A DNA stretch of 17,171 nucleotides from an uncultured Oscillospiraceae bacterium (GCA_934486875.1 CAKSPU010000048.1:1-17171), one strand, 5' to 3'. Positions 7,740 through 15,524 are shown, numbered from the stretch's first letter. Numbers and translations: made by a program. Notes: a model not told the origin generated them from the sequence alone.

Positions 7740-10481
7740 TTATGCTTTTTCAATTTTGATGCTGTGGAGCTTAAGACCGCTCTGAGCAAAATATACTCTG
7801 AGGGTGGTGAAGCGTGAGAAGCAGTTTGTGCTGCATTCAAAGGAAACGGGCTTTCCGCCTGTGCCGTTCCAGGTGAATGTTCCGCAGGGCGTACCCATAC
7901 TGAATACCGTCACGGGTATCTGTGCAAGCTCGCTGAGTTCCGAGCTTCCCGTAAGCGTTATGCGGTAAAGTCCAAGGTCTGAAACATCAAGTGCGAAAAT
8001 AAAATCAGTTCCTCTGTTTGTGCATACATCGGTGCAGTCGATCTCAACAGAGCCGTCAAGCTTGTAGAATGTGACTTCACCGCCTGCTTCGGAATTATTT
8101 TCATCGGGACGGTTTATTATCTCTACCTCGTTCTCAGTGCCGCATATTCTGTCCATAGCGTGAGTGCCAAGGAGGAAACGGAGCACATTTGCAGCATTTC
8201 TCTGAAGCTCCGCACGGGTGAGCGTTCCGTTTTTGAGGGCTTCAAGAGTGTTGTCATTATTGTTTCCGCCGTCGGCGCATACCATATAAATATCATTCTG
8301 AGCACGTGCCATAGCTGCAAAGTTGATCTTGTCAACAGTCTTGCCACGTTCATTGATATTTGCCCACCAGTCGGTCATAACAAATCCCTTGAATTTCCAT
8401 TCGTCATGGAGGATAGTTGTGTTAAGGTCATAATTTCCCGCCGACCATATGCCGTTTACAGCGTTGTAGCTTGTCATTATCGAGTCGGCATTTCCGTCTC
8501 TGACCGCAAGCTCAAAGCCCTTGAGATAAATTTCTCTCAGTGCTCTTTCGGATACAACAGAGTCGATATTGTGCCTGTTCGTCTCCTGATTATTTCCGCA
8601 GAAATGCTTGATGGTTCCCGTAACCCCCTCGGAGTGGAGACCGATAAGCTCGGCTGCGGCTGATGTTCCCGAGAGGAAAGGGTCCTCGGAGAAATACTCG
8701 AAGTTTCTGCCGTTCAGTGGGTGGCGGTGAATGTTCATACCGGGGCCTAAAAGACAATCGACCTTGTTTGCGGACATTTCTCTTCCCATAAATGTGAAAA
8801 GCTCGGTGATGAGTGGCTTGTTGAATGAAGATGCGATAAGTGTTCCGTTGGGCAGGCTGAATGCCTTTGTTCCGCAGTCAAGTCTCATACCAGAAGGACC
8901 GTCGGAGCAGCAGCCGCAGGGGATACCAAGCTCTGCAAGAGTGTCGGAAACTCCGCCGAATGCCGATGCTGTGCCGGCAGTAACACGGGGGCTGCCCATT
9001 CCCTCGCCCCTTATGATGCAGGAGAGGTCATAGTCGGTCATCTGAGCAATAAATTCGGTAAGTGTATTTTTGCCGTTTCTCACATCGGCAAGCTTGATGC
9101 CCTTGTCGCCTGTGAAAGGTATCTCATCGGGAATGCTGTTTAAGCGGCGTGCGGATTCATTTATCTCAGAAAGGGGAGTATCTTCAAGCTCCGCACGGAA
9201 TTTGCCGTTTTCATATACAGGCTTCATTCTCTTGAACGGCATAACGGGAGCCATTGCCTGACTGTGCTGTGCAAGTACACGTGTTTCGGGAATGTCAAAG
9301 GAAACATATTCGGTGCAGCTTCTTGCGTCTGTTCCCACATAAAGCCTGTATTCGCCGTTTTCCAGCACATAGCAGAAACGATGTCCCGAAACACCCGAGT
9401 CATCATAGGAAGCAAAATCGTAGAATTTCACATCAATTGTAATAGTCTGCTCTTCCGAGGGTGCAAGGAGCTTTGTCTTTTCATATCCGCAGAGCACCTT
9501 TGCAGGCTTGCCGAGCTTGCCCTGAGGGGCTGATGCATAGATCTGAACGACCTCCTTGCCTGCGGAATTTCCCGTATTTTTTACAGATACGGTTATCTTG
9601 GCACTGTCTGCAAGAATTTCAGATGACAGAAGCTTGGTTTCAAAGCTTGTATATGAAAGACCGAAGCCAAAGGGGTACATAACCATTTCGGGAGCAAAGG
9701 TCTCAAAATATCTGTAGCCTACATAAATATCCTCGGCATAGAAATTTCTGACGGTATCACCGAAATATTTGTCCGAAGGATAATCGGAAACGGAATATGC
9801 TACAGTATCGGGCATTTTTCCCGAGGGGTTCACCTTTCCGGTGAGGACATCGGCAGTTCCGAGACCCCCGACCATACCGCCCTGCCAGATGTAAAGCACC
9901 GCATCGGGGGAGTATCCGGTCACAAAGCTCATATCTATGATGCTGCCCACGTTTAGGAGAACGATAAGCTTTTTGAAATGCTTCCTGACAGTTTCAAGCA
10001 TCTGCTCCTCGCCGTCGCTGAGAAGATATGCTCCCTTTACATTGCTGCTGTCCTGCTCTTCGCCTGCTGTTCTGCCGATAATGGCAATGGCAGTGGAGCA
10101 TTTTGCGGCAATTTTCTCAGCAAGACTGTCCTCAACAGGCATTTCTGTCTGCGACCAGGGTTCCTGACCCCAGCCTGCACCGATATCATAGGGGTTTTCC
10201 TCGTCCCATTTCTTATAAACATCAAGGAGCTCGCCGCACACATTGACACCACGTTCAATAAGTCCGTCGGTAACGCCGATGACACGGCTTACGTTAACAA
10301 GTCCGCCCGAACCTGTTCCGCTCTTGTAATAATGGAGCTGGATACGTCCGAAAACGGCTATTTCCTCACCTGCGGGGAGGGGGAGTGCGTTATTGTCATT
10401 TTTAAGCATAACGATTCCCTCGGAAACCGTTTCAGCTGATTTTTCGATGTATTTATCCCAGTCAAGAATTTTTTTGCTCAT
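7740..10481 (-). CDS. Beta-glucosidase, glycoside hydrolase family 3, circularly permuted domain order
   Basis: 913 residues. The order is reversed from ordinary GH3 enzymes: the GH3 C-domain comes first (about 15-280, ending PFGFGLSYTSF), then an Fn3-like domain (about 290-400), then the TIM-barrel-type catalytic domain (about 465-790), then a roughly 110-residue beta-rich C-terminal extension. Catalytic-domain marks: SDGPSGMR (526-533), GRNFEYFSEDP (591-601), IKHFCGNNQE (624-633) and nucleophile-region GFVMTDWW with Asp704. The acid/base is probably Glu141 in GRTAGEEQD, by likeness to the G-E-G-x-D segment of known enzymes (inference). No signal peptide, so it likely cleaves imported cellobiose or other beta-glucosides in the cytoplasm. 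Start ATG has AAAGGA 9 nt upstream. It has its own promoter and terminator. Permuted GH3s are known from Ruminococcus albus and Butyrivibrio fibrisolvens. Exact substrate is uncertain. Confidence 0.92.
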   Translation of the reverse strand: MSKKILDWDKYIEKSAETVSEGIVMLKNDNNALPLPAGEEIAVFGRIQLHYYKSGTGSGGLVNVSRVIGVTDGLIERGVNVCGELLDVYKKWDEENPYDIGAGWGQEPWSQTEMPVEDSLAEKIAAKCSTAIAIIGRTAGEEQDSSNVKGAYLLSDGEEQMLETVRKHFKKLIVLLNVGSIIDMSFVTGYSPDAVLYIWQGGMVGGLGTADVLTGKVNPSGKMPDTVAYSVSDYPSDKYFGDTVRNFYAEDIYVGYRYFETFAPEMVMYPFGFGLSYTSFETKLLSSEILADSAKITVSVKNTGNSAGKEVVQIYASAPQGKLGKPAKVLCGYEKTKLLAPSEEQTITIDVKFYDFASYDDSGVSGHRFCYVLENGEYRLYVGTDARSCTEYVSFDIPETRVLAQHSQAMAPVMPFKRMKPVYENGKFRAELEDTPLSEINESARRLNSIPDEIPFTGDKGIKLADVRNGKNTLTEFIAQMTDYDLSCIIRGEGMGSPRVTAGTASAFGGVSDTLAELGIPCGCCSDGPSGMRLDCGTKAFSLPNGTLIASSFNKPLITELFTFMGREMSANKVDCLLGPGMNIHRHPLNGRNFEYFSEDPFLSGTSAAAELIGLHSEGVTGTIKHFCGNNQETNRHNIDSVVSERALREIYLKGFELAVRDGNADSIMTSYNAVNGIWSAGNYDLNTTILHDEWKFKGFVMTDWWANINERGKTVDKINFAAMARAQNDIYMVCADGGNNNDNTLEALKNGTLTRAELQRNAANVLRFLLGTHAMDRICGTENEVEIINRPDENNSEAGGEVTFYKLDGSVEIDCTDVCTNRGTDFIFALDVSDLGLYRITLTGSSELSELAQIPVTVFSMGTPCGTFTWNGTGGKPVSFECSTNCFSRFTTLRVYFAQSGLKLHSIKIEKA

Positions 10482-10542
10482 AAATTATGATCCTTTCTGC
10501 AAAAATGCCGAAATGAAATTATGTTTGTTTTTATCAGAACTT

Positions 10543-10571
10543 AGTATATCATAACATTCTGCGGCGGTCAA
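10543..10571 (-). promoter_or_regulatory. Promoter of the beta-glucosidase gene
   Basis: Read on the - strand: TTGACC (10571-10566), 17-bp spacer, TATACT (10548-10543) preceded by TG-A, an extended -10. Transcription starts near 10536, with a leader of about 55 nt before the ATG at 10481. I see no cre-like site here, unlike the upstream binding-protein promoter. Confidence 0.8.
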
Positions 10572-10634
10572 CAAACAATAAAATAAGTAATGATGAAATA
10601 TCTGTAATAAAAGGGTCTTTGATATGTTAATGCG

Positions 10635-10674
10635 TACAAAAAATGAGCTGCGGCATTTCTGCGGCAGCTCATTT
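10635..10674 (-). terminator. Intrinsic terminator of the sugar-binding protein gene
   Basis: On the - strand AAATGAGCTGC (10674-10664) pairs perfectly with GCAGCTCATTT (10651-10641) over a 12-nt loop, followed by T's (TTTG to about 10637). It lies 16 nt after the stop codon of the gene ending at 10691. It separates that gene from the beta-glucosidase, which has its own promoter just downstream. Confidence 0.85.
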
Positions 10675-10690
10675 ATATCATTTACTTGAA

Positions 10691-12139
10691 TTATTCAACG
10701 CTTTCCATTGACTTGTTGAACTCGTCGATGAGAACGCCGGCAGCGTCTGCGAGGGACTCTCTTACAGAGGGCCAGTCAAGACCGTAGAAGGGAGCACGGA
10801 TTCCGTATTCGCCGCTGTCGAGGATATTGTAAAGGTCGGTGGGGCAACCTGTGTGGATAGAATACATAGGATTCTCGGCTGTCATTTCGTTGATCTTATG
10901 TCTCATTTCAACCATTTCATCAGTCCAGCCGTAAACGTCCTTAAGCTTCTGGTCTGCAATGGCAACGGCATTTTCATCATAGGAAGCTGCGATGATGCAC
11001 TCCATAAATCTTGCAACGCCCTCGGGATTCTGAGCGCCCTTGCAGAGCATATATGCGTCAAGACCTGCGGGGAGATAGTATTTGTCGGAATCATCAGCTC
11101 TGGGAATTGGCACGAACATAACGTCCTCGGGATCACCGTAGGAAACTGTCCAGATATCGGGAGCACCCTCAAGGGCATACATACCGCTTATGTAGAAAAG
11201 CTCCTTTCCCTCACCGATAAACTCGGGGTGAACAGCCCAGTTAAAGAGGTTCTTGTCAAGAACAAGCCCGTTCTGGTTGAGCTCATACATAAAGTTCATA
11301 GTCTTTTCAAGACGGGGATCATAGAGATTGTCAACAAGCTTTCCGTCCTTAAGCTCAACGGGAGCAACGCCGCCTGAGAGCATAAGGGGCTTTTCATTGA
11401 ACCAGCCGTCAAGACCGTACTGCTCGCTGTCGTTGTCAACGAATGAGAGGAGCATATTCTTGAAAGAAGTCCAGTTCCATTCGCCGTTTTCAAGAAGCTC
11501 TGCTGGATCGTCAAAGCCCTGAGCTTCGATAGTCTGTCTGTTGTAGATAACAACTTCGCCTGCTGTAGCCTGAGTAGCCATAAGATAATGCTTGCCTTTG
11601 AGCTCGAACTGATCGTTGAGAGCCTTAACTGAGCTCCAGAGCTCGGAATCAAAGTCAACATACTGGTCATAGGATTCAAACTGACCGTTGGGAACACCCT
11701 TGGGGAATGAATCAAGGTCGCCGCCTGCGATAAAGTCGATGCCTGTTCCGCCCAGGATATTTGTGGAAAGGTCGGTAAAGCGCTGTGCCCATGTGGTGGG
11801 GATATACTCGATATTTCCGCCGTACTTGGATTCAAAAAGCTCAAGGGAAAGGGACTTTGTGTTGCCCGAAGTGGAAGCATTGAATGGATCATAGAAAGAG
11901 AACCACTTGATAGTCTTGTTTTCAAGCTCAACATCGGGGAGAAGATCGGCTACATTGTCCATAGTGCCCTGATCTTCCTCGGAAAGGGTCTCGGTGTTGA
12001 TCTCAACAGTGAGGGCTGTGGTGGTCTCCATTGTGGTTTCGGTGGATTCTCCGCCCTCGGAGCTGCCTGAGCAGCCTGCAAATGAAGCTGTCATAGCCAG
12101 TGCGGAAACCCCTGCGATAATACGTCTGAGCTTGTTCAT
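10691..12139 (-). CDS. ABC sugar transporter solute-binding lipoprotein (family 1)
   Basis: 482 residues from the ATG at 12139. This start is preferred over a more upstream in-frame ATG (12196) because AAAGGA lies 8 nt before it and the protein then opens with a lipoprotein signal: MNKLRRIIAG, a hydrophobic stretch, then the lipobox FAGC with the lipidated Cys23. Phe at the -3 position is less usual than Leu. A Ser/Glu/Thr-rich linker follows, then an extracytoplasmic binding domain of the SBP_bac_1 (MalE/UgpB-like) type: KIKWFSF-like opening with ESKYG and IEYIPTTW, WNWTSFKNMLLSF in the middle, and PAGLDAYMLCKGAQNPEGVARF later. It would capture a sugar and hand it to an ABC permease. No permease or ATPase genes lie beside it, so the partner genes must be elsewhere. 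The neighbouring cytoplasmic beta-glucosidase suggests a beta-glucoside or oligosaccharide, which is inference. Confidence 0.88.
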   Translation of the reverse strand: MNKLRRIIAGVSALAMTASFAGCSGSSEGGESTETTMETTTALTVEINTETLSEEDQGTMDNVADLLPDVELENKTIKWFSFYDPFNASTSGNTKSLSLELFESKYGGNIEYIPTTWAQRFTDLSTNILGGTGIDFIAGGDLDSFPKGVPNGQFESYDQYVDFDSELWSSVKALNDQFELKGKHYLMATQATAGEVVIYNRQTIEAQGFDDPAELLENGEWNWTSFKNMLLSFVDNDSEQYGLDGWFNEKPLMLSGGVAPVELKDGKLVDNLYDPRLEKTMNFMYELNQNGLVLDKNLFNWAVHPEFIGEGKELFYISGMYALEGAPDIWTVSYGDPEDVMFVPIPRADDSDKYYLPAGLDAYMLCKGAQNPEGVARFMECIIAASYDENAVAIADQKLKDVYGWTDEMVEMRHKINEMTAENPMYSIHTGCPTDLYNILDSGEYGIRAPFYGLDWPSVRESLADAAGVLIDEFNKSMESVE

Positions 12140-12210
12140 AATGATTTTCCTTTCAAAAATAAATGTGACATTCACGGTCATAATATTTACAGTCAAGTGA
12201 AGTTTTAGTT

Positions 12211-12239
12211 ATTATACCATAATTTCAATGCTATGTCAA
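12211..12239 (-). promoter_or_regulatory. Perfect consensus promoter of the sugar-binding protein gene
   Basis: On the - strand: TTGACA (12239-12234), exactly 17 bp, TATAAT (12216-12211), with TG-G as an extended -10. All twelve hexamer positions match consensus. Such a promoter would be very strong unless repressed, which fits the overlapping cre-like operator. Confidence 0.92.
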
Positions 12240-12247
12240 CGTTTTCA
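12234..12247 (-). promoter_or_regulatory. cre-like operator (CcpA/LacI-family type) overlapping the -35
   Basis: On the - strand TGAAAACGTTGACA matches every position of the Bacillus consensus TGWNANCGNTNWCA for catabolite-responsive elements. It covers the whole -35 hexamer, so binding would block RNA polymerase. The binder could be CcpA or a sugar-specific LacI-family repressor; none is encoded in this window. Confidence 0.7.
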
Positions 12248-12255
12248 GATGTACA

Positions 12256-12288
12256 TTTTGCTAACTGTAAATTGTATATTTTTGCTAA
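12256..12288. repeat. Short direct repeat between divergent promoters
   Basis: TTTTGCTAA occurs at 12256-12264 and again at 12280-12288, 24 bp apart (about 2.3 helical turns), between the - strand cre/promoter and the + strand promoter at 12304. It may be a pair of operator half-sites or chance in AT-rich DNA. Confidence 0.35.
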
Positions 12289-12303
12289 TGGTTCGATAGC
12301 ATA

Positions 12304-12332
12304 TTGACGTAAAATTACAGATATGATATAAT
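12304..12332 (+). promoter_or_regulatory. Promoter of the surface-glycan operon
   Basis: TTGACG (12304-12309), 17 bp, TATAAT (12327-12332) preceded by TG-A, an extended -10. The start lies near 12339, 31 nt before the ATG at 12370. It is divergent from the sugar-binding protein promoter, with the -35 hexamers about 65 bp apart. Confidence 0.87.
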
Positions 12333-12369
12333 AAAGTCATATTATCGGGAATTTGAAAGGACAGTCGTA

Positions 12370-14079
12370 ATGTCAGTTTACTATATACTTATGGCGCTTA
12401 TCATCGGGCTTGCATATCCCCTCTGCATAAGAAAGCCGTCAGCGAAAAAGAACATTATATATGTGAGCATTGTTTTCGGATATATGTTTATTATGTCGGT
12501 TTTCAGATACGGTATAGGCAATGACTTTTATACCTACAGAAGAGTTTTTTACAACTTCTGTTCAAGTGACCTGAGCCTTGGGGAACGCTTTGCAAACAGG
12601 GACTTTGAGCTTGGCTACACGGTCATTATGGAAATAGTAAGGCTTCTCGGCGGGGATTATTTTGTCCTGACGCTGATAATGGCGCTGCTTATCCTGCTGC
12701 CTGCCGCCTTTGTTATAGTAAAGTACAGCAAAATGCCCTGGCTGTCCTGCTGGCTGTACCTTACGGTGACATTTTTTTACAATTCACTTAATTTTACCCG
12801 TCAGAGCCTTGCGGTCTCGGTCATTCTTCTCAGCTGGAGGTTTATTAAGGAAAAAAAGCACTGGGCAGTAATTCTTATTGCACTGGCTGCATCTTTATTT
12901 CATATGTCGGCGCTTGTGTTCATTCCCATATACCTGCTTTCGCTCATTAAGCCATCAGTGAAGCTGTACGGAATAATCGGTGCTGCGGCTGTGGCAGTCT
13001 ATATTTTCTCTCAGACGATACTTGAATTTGTCCTCAATAAATTTTTCAGCAGCTATGCACATTATCTTGACACGATATTCCTGCAAGTGGGCTTATCGCC
13101 TGTGTACCTTGTTGTTCCCGCCGTGTTTGCGGTGCTTGCCGCAGCGGCATATCTGACAGGCTGGAAGGATAAAAGCAGCGAAGCGGGACTGCTCTGCAAC
13201 CTGCTTTTCTATAATCTTCTTATATGGCTTTTTATAACAAAGCATTTTATTTTAGAGCGATTTACTCTTCCCATTTACATTTTTGTTATCCTGAGCGTCC
13301 CCGAAATGACGGAGCATTTCAAGGGCATAAGATTCGGCGGCAGGGCTGTCAGGGGCGCTCATTTCAAGGAAAGCAAAACGGAAAGCGATAATGCTGCTGT
13401 CAGATTTTTTAGCTATGCTCTGAAAAATGGAAAATATCTTTGGACTGTTGTCACGGCAGCTGTGCTCATCGTAACGGTAACATACAATGATTTCTGCATT
13501 CACGAGGGCGTTCACGGCGTGTTTCCCTATGAGTCCGTATTTGATGCCGCAACAGAATATACCGCCGAGCAGCTTAAAACGGATTACAGAAAGATTTTTC
13601 CCGGCAAGACCCTGCAGCAGTATCTGAGCCTTATAAATAAAGGAAACTATACCACTGTGATCTGCGTAAACGGTGATTCGGGCGATAAGCTTGATCTCTC
13701 CGCAAAGCTGCTTCTTAAGAAAATGGGCGTTAAGACCGACCTTAACAAGCTTGACGGCAGAAGCTACCTTGGCGTGTTCAGCGGAGGAAAGGCGATATAT
13801 GAGATGACTTCCGAAAATGTTATCGAAGAAAAGCTTGCTATCTGCGATAATTCCGTGTTTATCACCGCTGTCAGCGGCGGACTTACCGCTGATATGCAAG
13901 CAGGACAGGTCATTGTCGATGATATAAATTATACACCGAATATGAACGGACTGAATTTTGCCGTCTTTGACAACGATCTGCAAAAGATAGCTGCTTCCCA
14001 GACCTTTGACACGACAACATACAATTATACCTGCACAGATACCACCGCATTTTACGGAGAAATACTGATCGAAGAATAA
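12370..14079 (+). CDS. EpsG-like polysaccharide polymerase fused to an extracytoplasmic FAM3/ILEI-like domain
   Basis: 569 residues; AAAGGA lies 8 nt before the ATG. Residues 1-310 form a multi-spanning membrane region with the EpsG-family hallmark RYGIGNDFYTYRRVF (46-60), NFTRQSLAVS (141-150), SLFHMSALVFIP (175-186) and a final ERFTLPIYIF segment. EpsG-like proteins act in exopolysaccharide chain assembly. A charged loop (315-352) and one more helix (about 357-371) then place residues 372-569 outside the cell. This tail has the FAM3/ILEI ('GG domain') pattern: KGNYTTVICVNGDSG (424-438), LLLKKMGVKTDL, SYLGVFSGGKAIYE (465-478), then VIVDDINYTPNMNGLNFAVFD (514-534) and an FDT at 546-548. Such domains bind glycans or proteins in animal FAM3 and POMGNT1 relatives. 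A glycan-recognition role here is inference. It is followed 21 nt later by a polysaccharide deacetylase gene. Confidence 0.8.
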   Translation: MSVYYILMALIIGLAYPLCIRKPSAKKNIIYVSIVFGYMFIMSVFRYGIGNDFYTYRRVFYNFCSSDLSLGERFANRDFELGYTVIMEIVRLLGGDYFVLTLIMALLILLPAAFVIVKYSKMPWLSCWLYLTVTFFYNSLNFTRQSLAVSVILLSWRFIKEKKHWAVILIALAASLFHMSALVFIPIYLLSLIKPSVKLYGIIGAAAVAVYIFSQTILEFVLNKFFSSYAHYLDTIFLQVGLSPVYLVVPAVFAVLAAAAYLTGWKDKSSEAGLLCNLLFYNLLIWLFITKHFILERFTLPIYIFVILSVPEMTEHFKGIRFGGRAVRGAHFKESKTESDNAAVRFFSYALKNGKYLWTVVTAAVLIVTVTYNDFCIHEGVHGVFPYESVFDAATEYTAEQLKTDYRKIFPGKTLQQYLSLINKGNYTTVICVNGDSGDKLDLSAKLLLKKMGVKTDLNKLDGRSYLGVFSGGKAIYEMTSENVIEEKLAICDNSVFITAVSGGLTADMQAGQVIVDDINYTPNMNGLNFAVFDNDLQKIAASQTFDTTTYNYTCTDTTAFYGEILIEE

Positions 14080-14100
14080 AATTTATCGAGGTGTGACATT

Positions 14101-15489
14101 TTGAATAAAAAAACAAAGGCAGCATATGCCCTGCTCTGCTCTTTCTGTGTGCTGCTCACCGCCTGCGGGAAAAAGGAAGAGGAGCGTGACAGCTACATTG
14201 CTGTATATGAAGAATTTACCCAGCCCTCCGAAACCGTGACCGAAGCAGAGACCACAGTTCCTGTGACATATGAACCGCTTACGGAGGATAACGGCTATCT
14301 GTCAGATGTGCTGATCATCGGAGACGGCGAATGCGGAAAGGCGGTAAGCTGCGGTCTGCTTACGGCTGACAGCGTGATATCCGTGCTGGGGGCAAAGCCC
14401 GATGATATCCTGTCGGCTGAAATAGGGGGAAAGACCGTCAGGGACATAATAAAGGCTTCCGACAAGCATTATGTTTATCTTATGTTCACTGAAAATGAGC
14501 TTCTTGACAGCACATCATCGGACATTTACGGCTATGATGTTTTCACTCTCGGGGAGGAGATAAGGGAGCTTTTGCCCGAAAGTATGGTCATACCTCTCAG
14601 CGTGCTGCCGATAAATGAAAACATTGATATCAGCGAGTATAACGATTCACTGCATATGTGGGTGCGTTCAAGCCCCGATGAGTACATTATTTATAAGGAC
14701 GTTTCATTTGTCTGCGGAAATAACGGTGTTCTTTTTGATGAGTATGCCGATGCGGACGGTGGAGTGTCTCCCGAGGGCTGGAACGAGCTGCTCAGATACA
14801 TTGATATCGACAGGTTTTATAACGATATGACCGAGGACACAAGAAGCTATGACGGTCTGACGGCGGAGCGCCCCGAATATACGGTCACCGAGGGTAAGGT
14901 AGCATATCTCACCTTTGATGACGGTCCCTCAAAATACACCCCGCAGATTCTTGAAATACTCCGTGACAATGACATTAAGGCTACTTTTTTTATAACAGGC
15001 TGGTGCATTGAGGGCAAGGAAAATATTCTTAGGCAGGTGGCGGAAGAGGGTCACACTGTCGGGCTCCACAGCTGGTCCCACGATTATGAGACCATATACG
15101 CTTCAAAAAAGAGCTGGCTTGAAGATTTCGGCAGGGTATATAATAAGGTGTATGCGGTCACGGGTCAGAAGCCCTGGTGCTTCCGTTTCCCCGGCGGCAG
15201 CTACAATAATTACAACAGGGACACCGCCGACGGCATCATTGCAGAAATGGAAGGCAGGGGATTTGCTTATTACGACTGGAACGCAGCCACCGCCGATGCT
15301 TCCACCTCCGCTACATATGACAGCTGCCTTGAGAACATTTATGACAGCATAAATGCCGACCACGAGGTAGTTCTGATGCACGATTCTCTGGAGCTTACTC
15401 CCGAATATTTGCAGGACGTTATCGACTACATAAAGGGTCAGGGCTATTCCTTTGAAACAGTGGACACTGCCGACGAGGTTAAATTCTGA
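14101..15489 (+). CDS. Lipoprotein with degenerate SGNH-like domain and NodB polysaccharide deacetylase domain
   Basis: 462 residues, TTG start with GAGGTG (14088-14093) 7 nt upstream. It is a lipoprotein: the signal helix ends in lipobox LTAC with Cys22, followed by a charged, Thr/Glu-rich linker. Residues about 65-235 resemble an SGNH/GDSL hydrolase fold, but the motif reads GDG (74-76) where the nucleophile Ser should be, and the final D-x-x-H block reads DADGGVSPEGW, lacking the His. Residues about 262-455 are a NodB deacetylase with all motifs: TFDDGPS (D273, D274), HSWSH (323-327), RFPGGS (362-367), DWN (392-394) and LMHD (H427). It should remove acetyl groups from N-acetylhexosamine polymers at the cell surface, using a metal ion. 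The operon partner is the EpsG-like polymerase, so the substrate may be that polymer or peptidoglycan. Family assignment of the N-terminal domain is less certain. Confidence 0.88.
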   Translation: MNKKTKAAYALLCSFCVLLTACGKKEEERDSYIAVYEEFTQPSETVTEAETTVPVTYEPLTEDNGYLSDVLIIGDGECGKAVSCGLLTADSVISVLGAKPDDILSAEIGGKTVRDIIKASDKHYVYLMFTENELLDSTSSDIYGYDVFTLGEEIRELLPESMVIPLSVLPINENIDISEYNDSLHMWVRSSPDEYIIYKDVSFVCGNNGVLFDEYADADGGVSPEGWNELLRYIDIDRFYNDMTEDTRSYDGLTAERPEYTVTEGKVAYLTFDDGPSKYTPQILEILRDNDIKATFFITGWCIEGKENILRQVAEEGHTVGLHSWSHDYETIYASKKSWLEDFGRVYNKVYAVTGQKPWCFRFPGGSYNNYNRDTADGIIAEMEGRGFAYYDWNAATADASTSATYDSCLENIYDSINADHEVVLMHDSLELTPEYLQDVIDYIKGQGYSFETVDTADEVKF

Positions 15490-15524
15490 TTAGATAGCAT
15501 TTAGTCTGATTAGATGGCATTTAG
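15485..15524 (+). repeat. Adjacent 20-bp tandem duplication across the deacetylase stop
   Basis: TCTGATTAGATAGCATTTAG (15485-15504) is followed directly by the same 20 bases with one A-to-G change (15505-15524). The first copy contains the TGA stop codon. The clean end-to-end junction suggests recent slippage or duplication. Confidence 0.9.

Noticed and set aside
12140..12196. Longer N-terminus for the sugar-binding protein from an ATG at 12196
   Set aside because: The added residues would bury the lipoprotein signal, and the ATG at 12139 has a well-spaced AAAGGA.
13252..13983. A 243-codon open frame on the - strand opposite the EpsG-like gene
   Set aside because: No start signals, and the + strand frame has coherent membrane and domain structure throughout.
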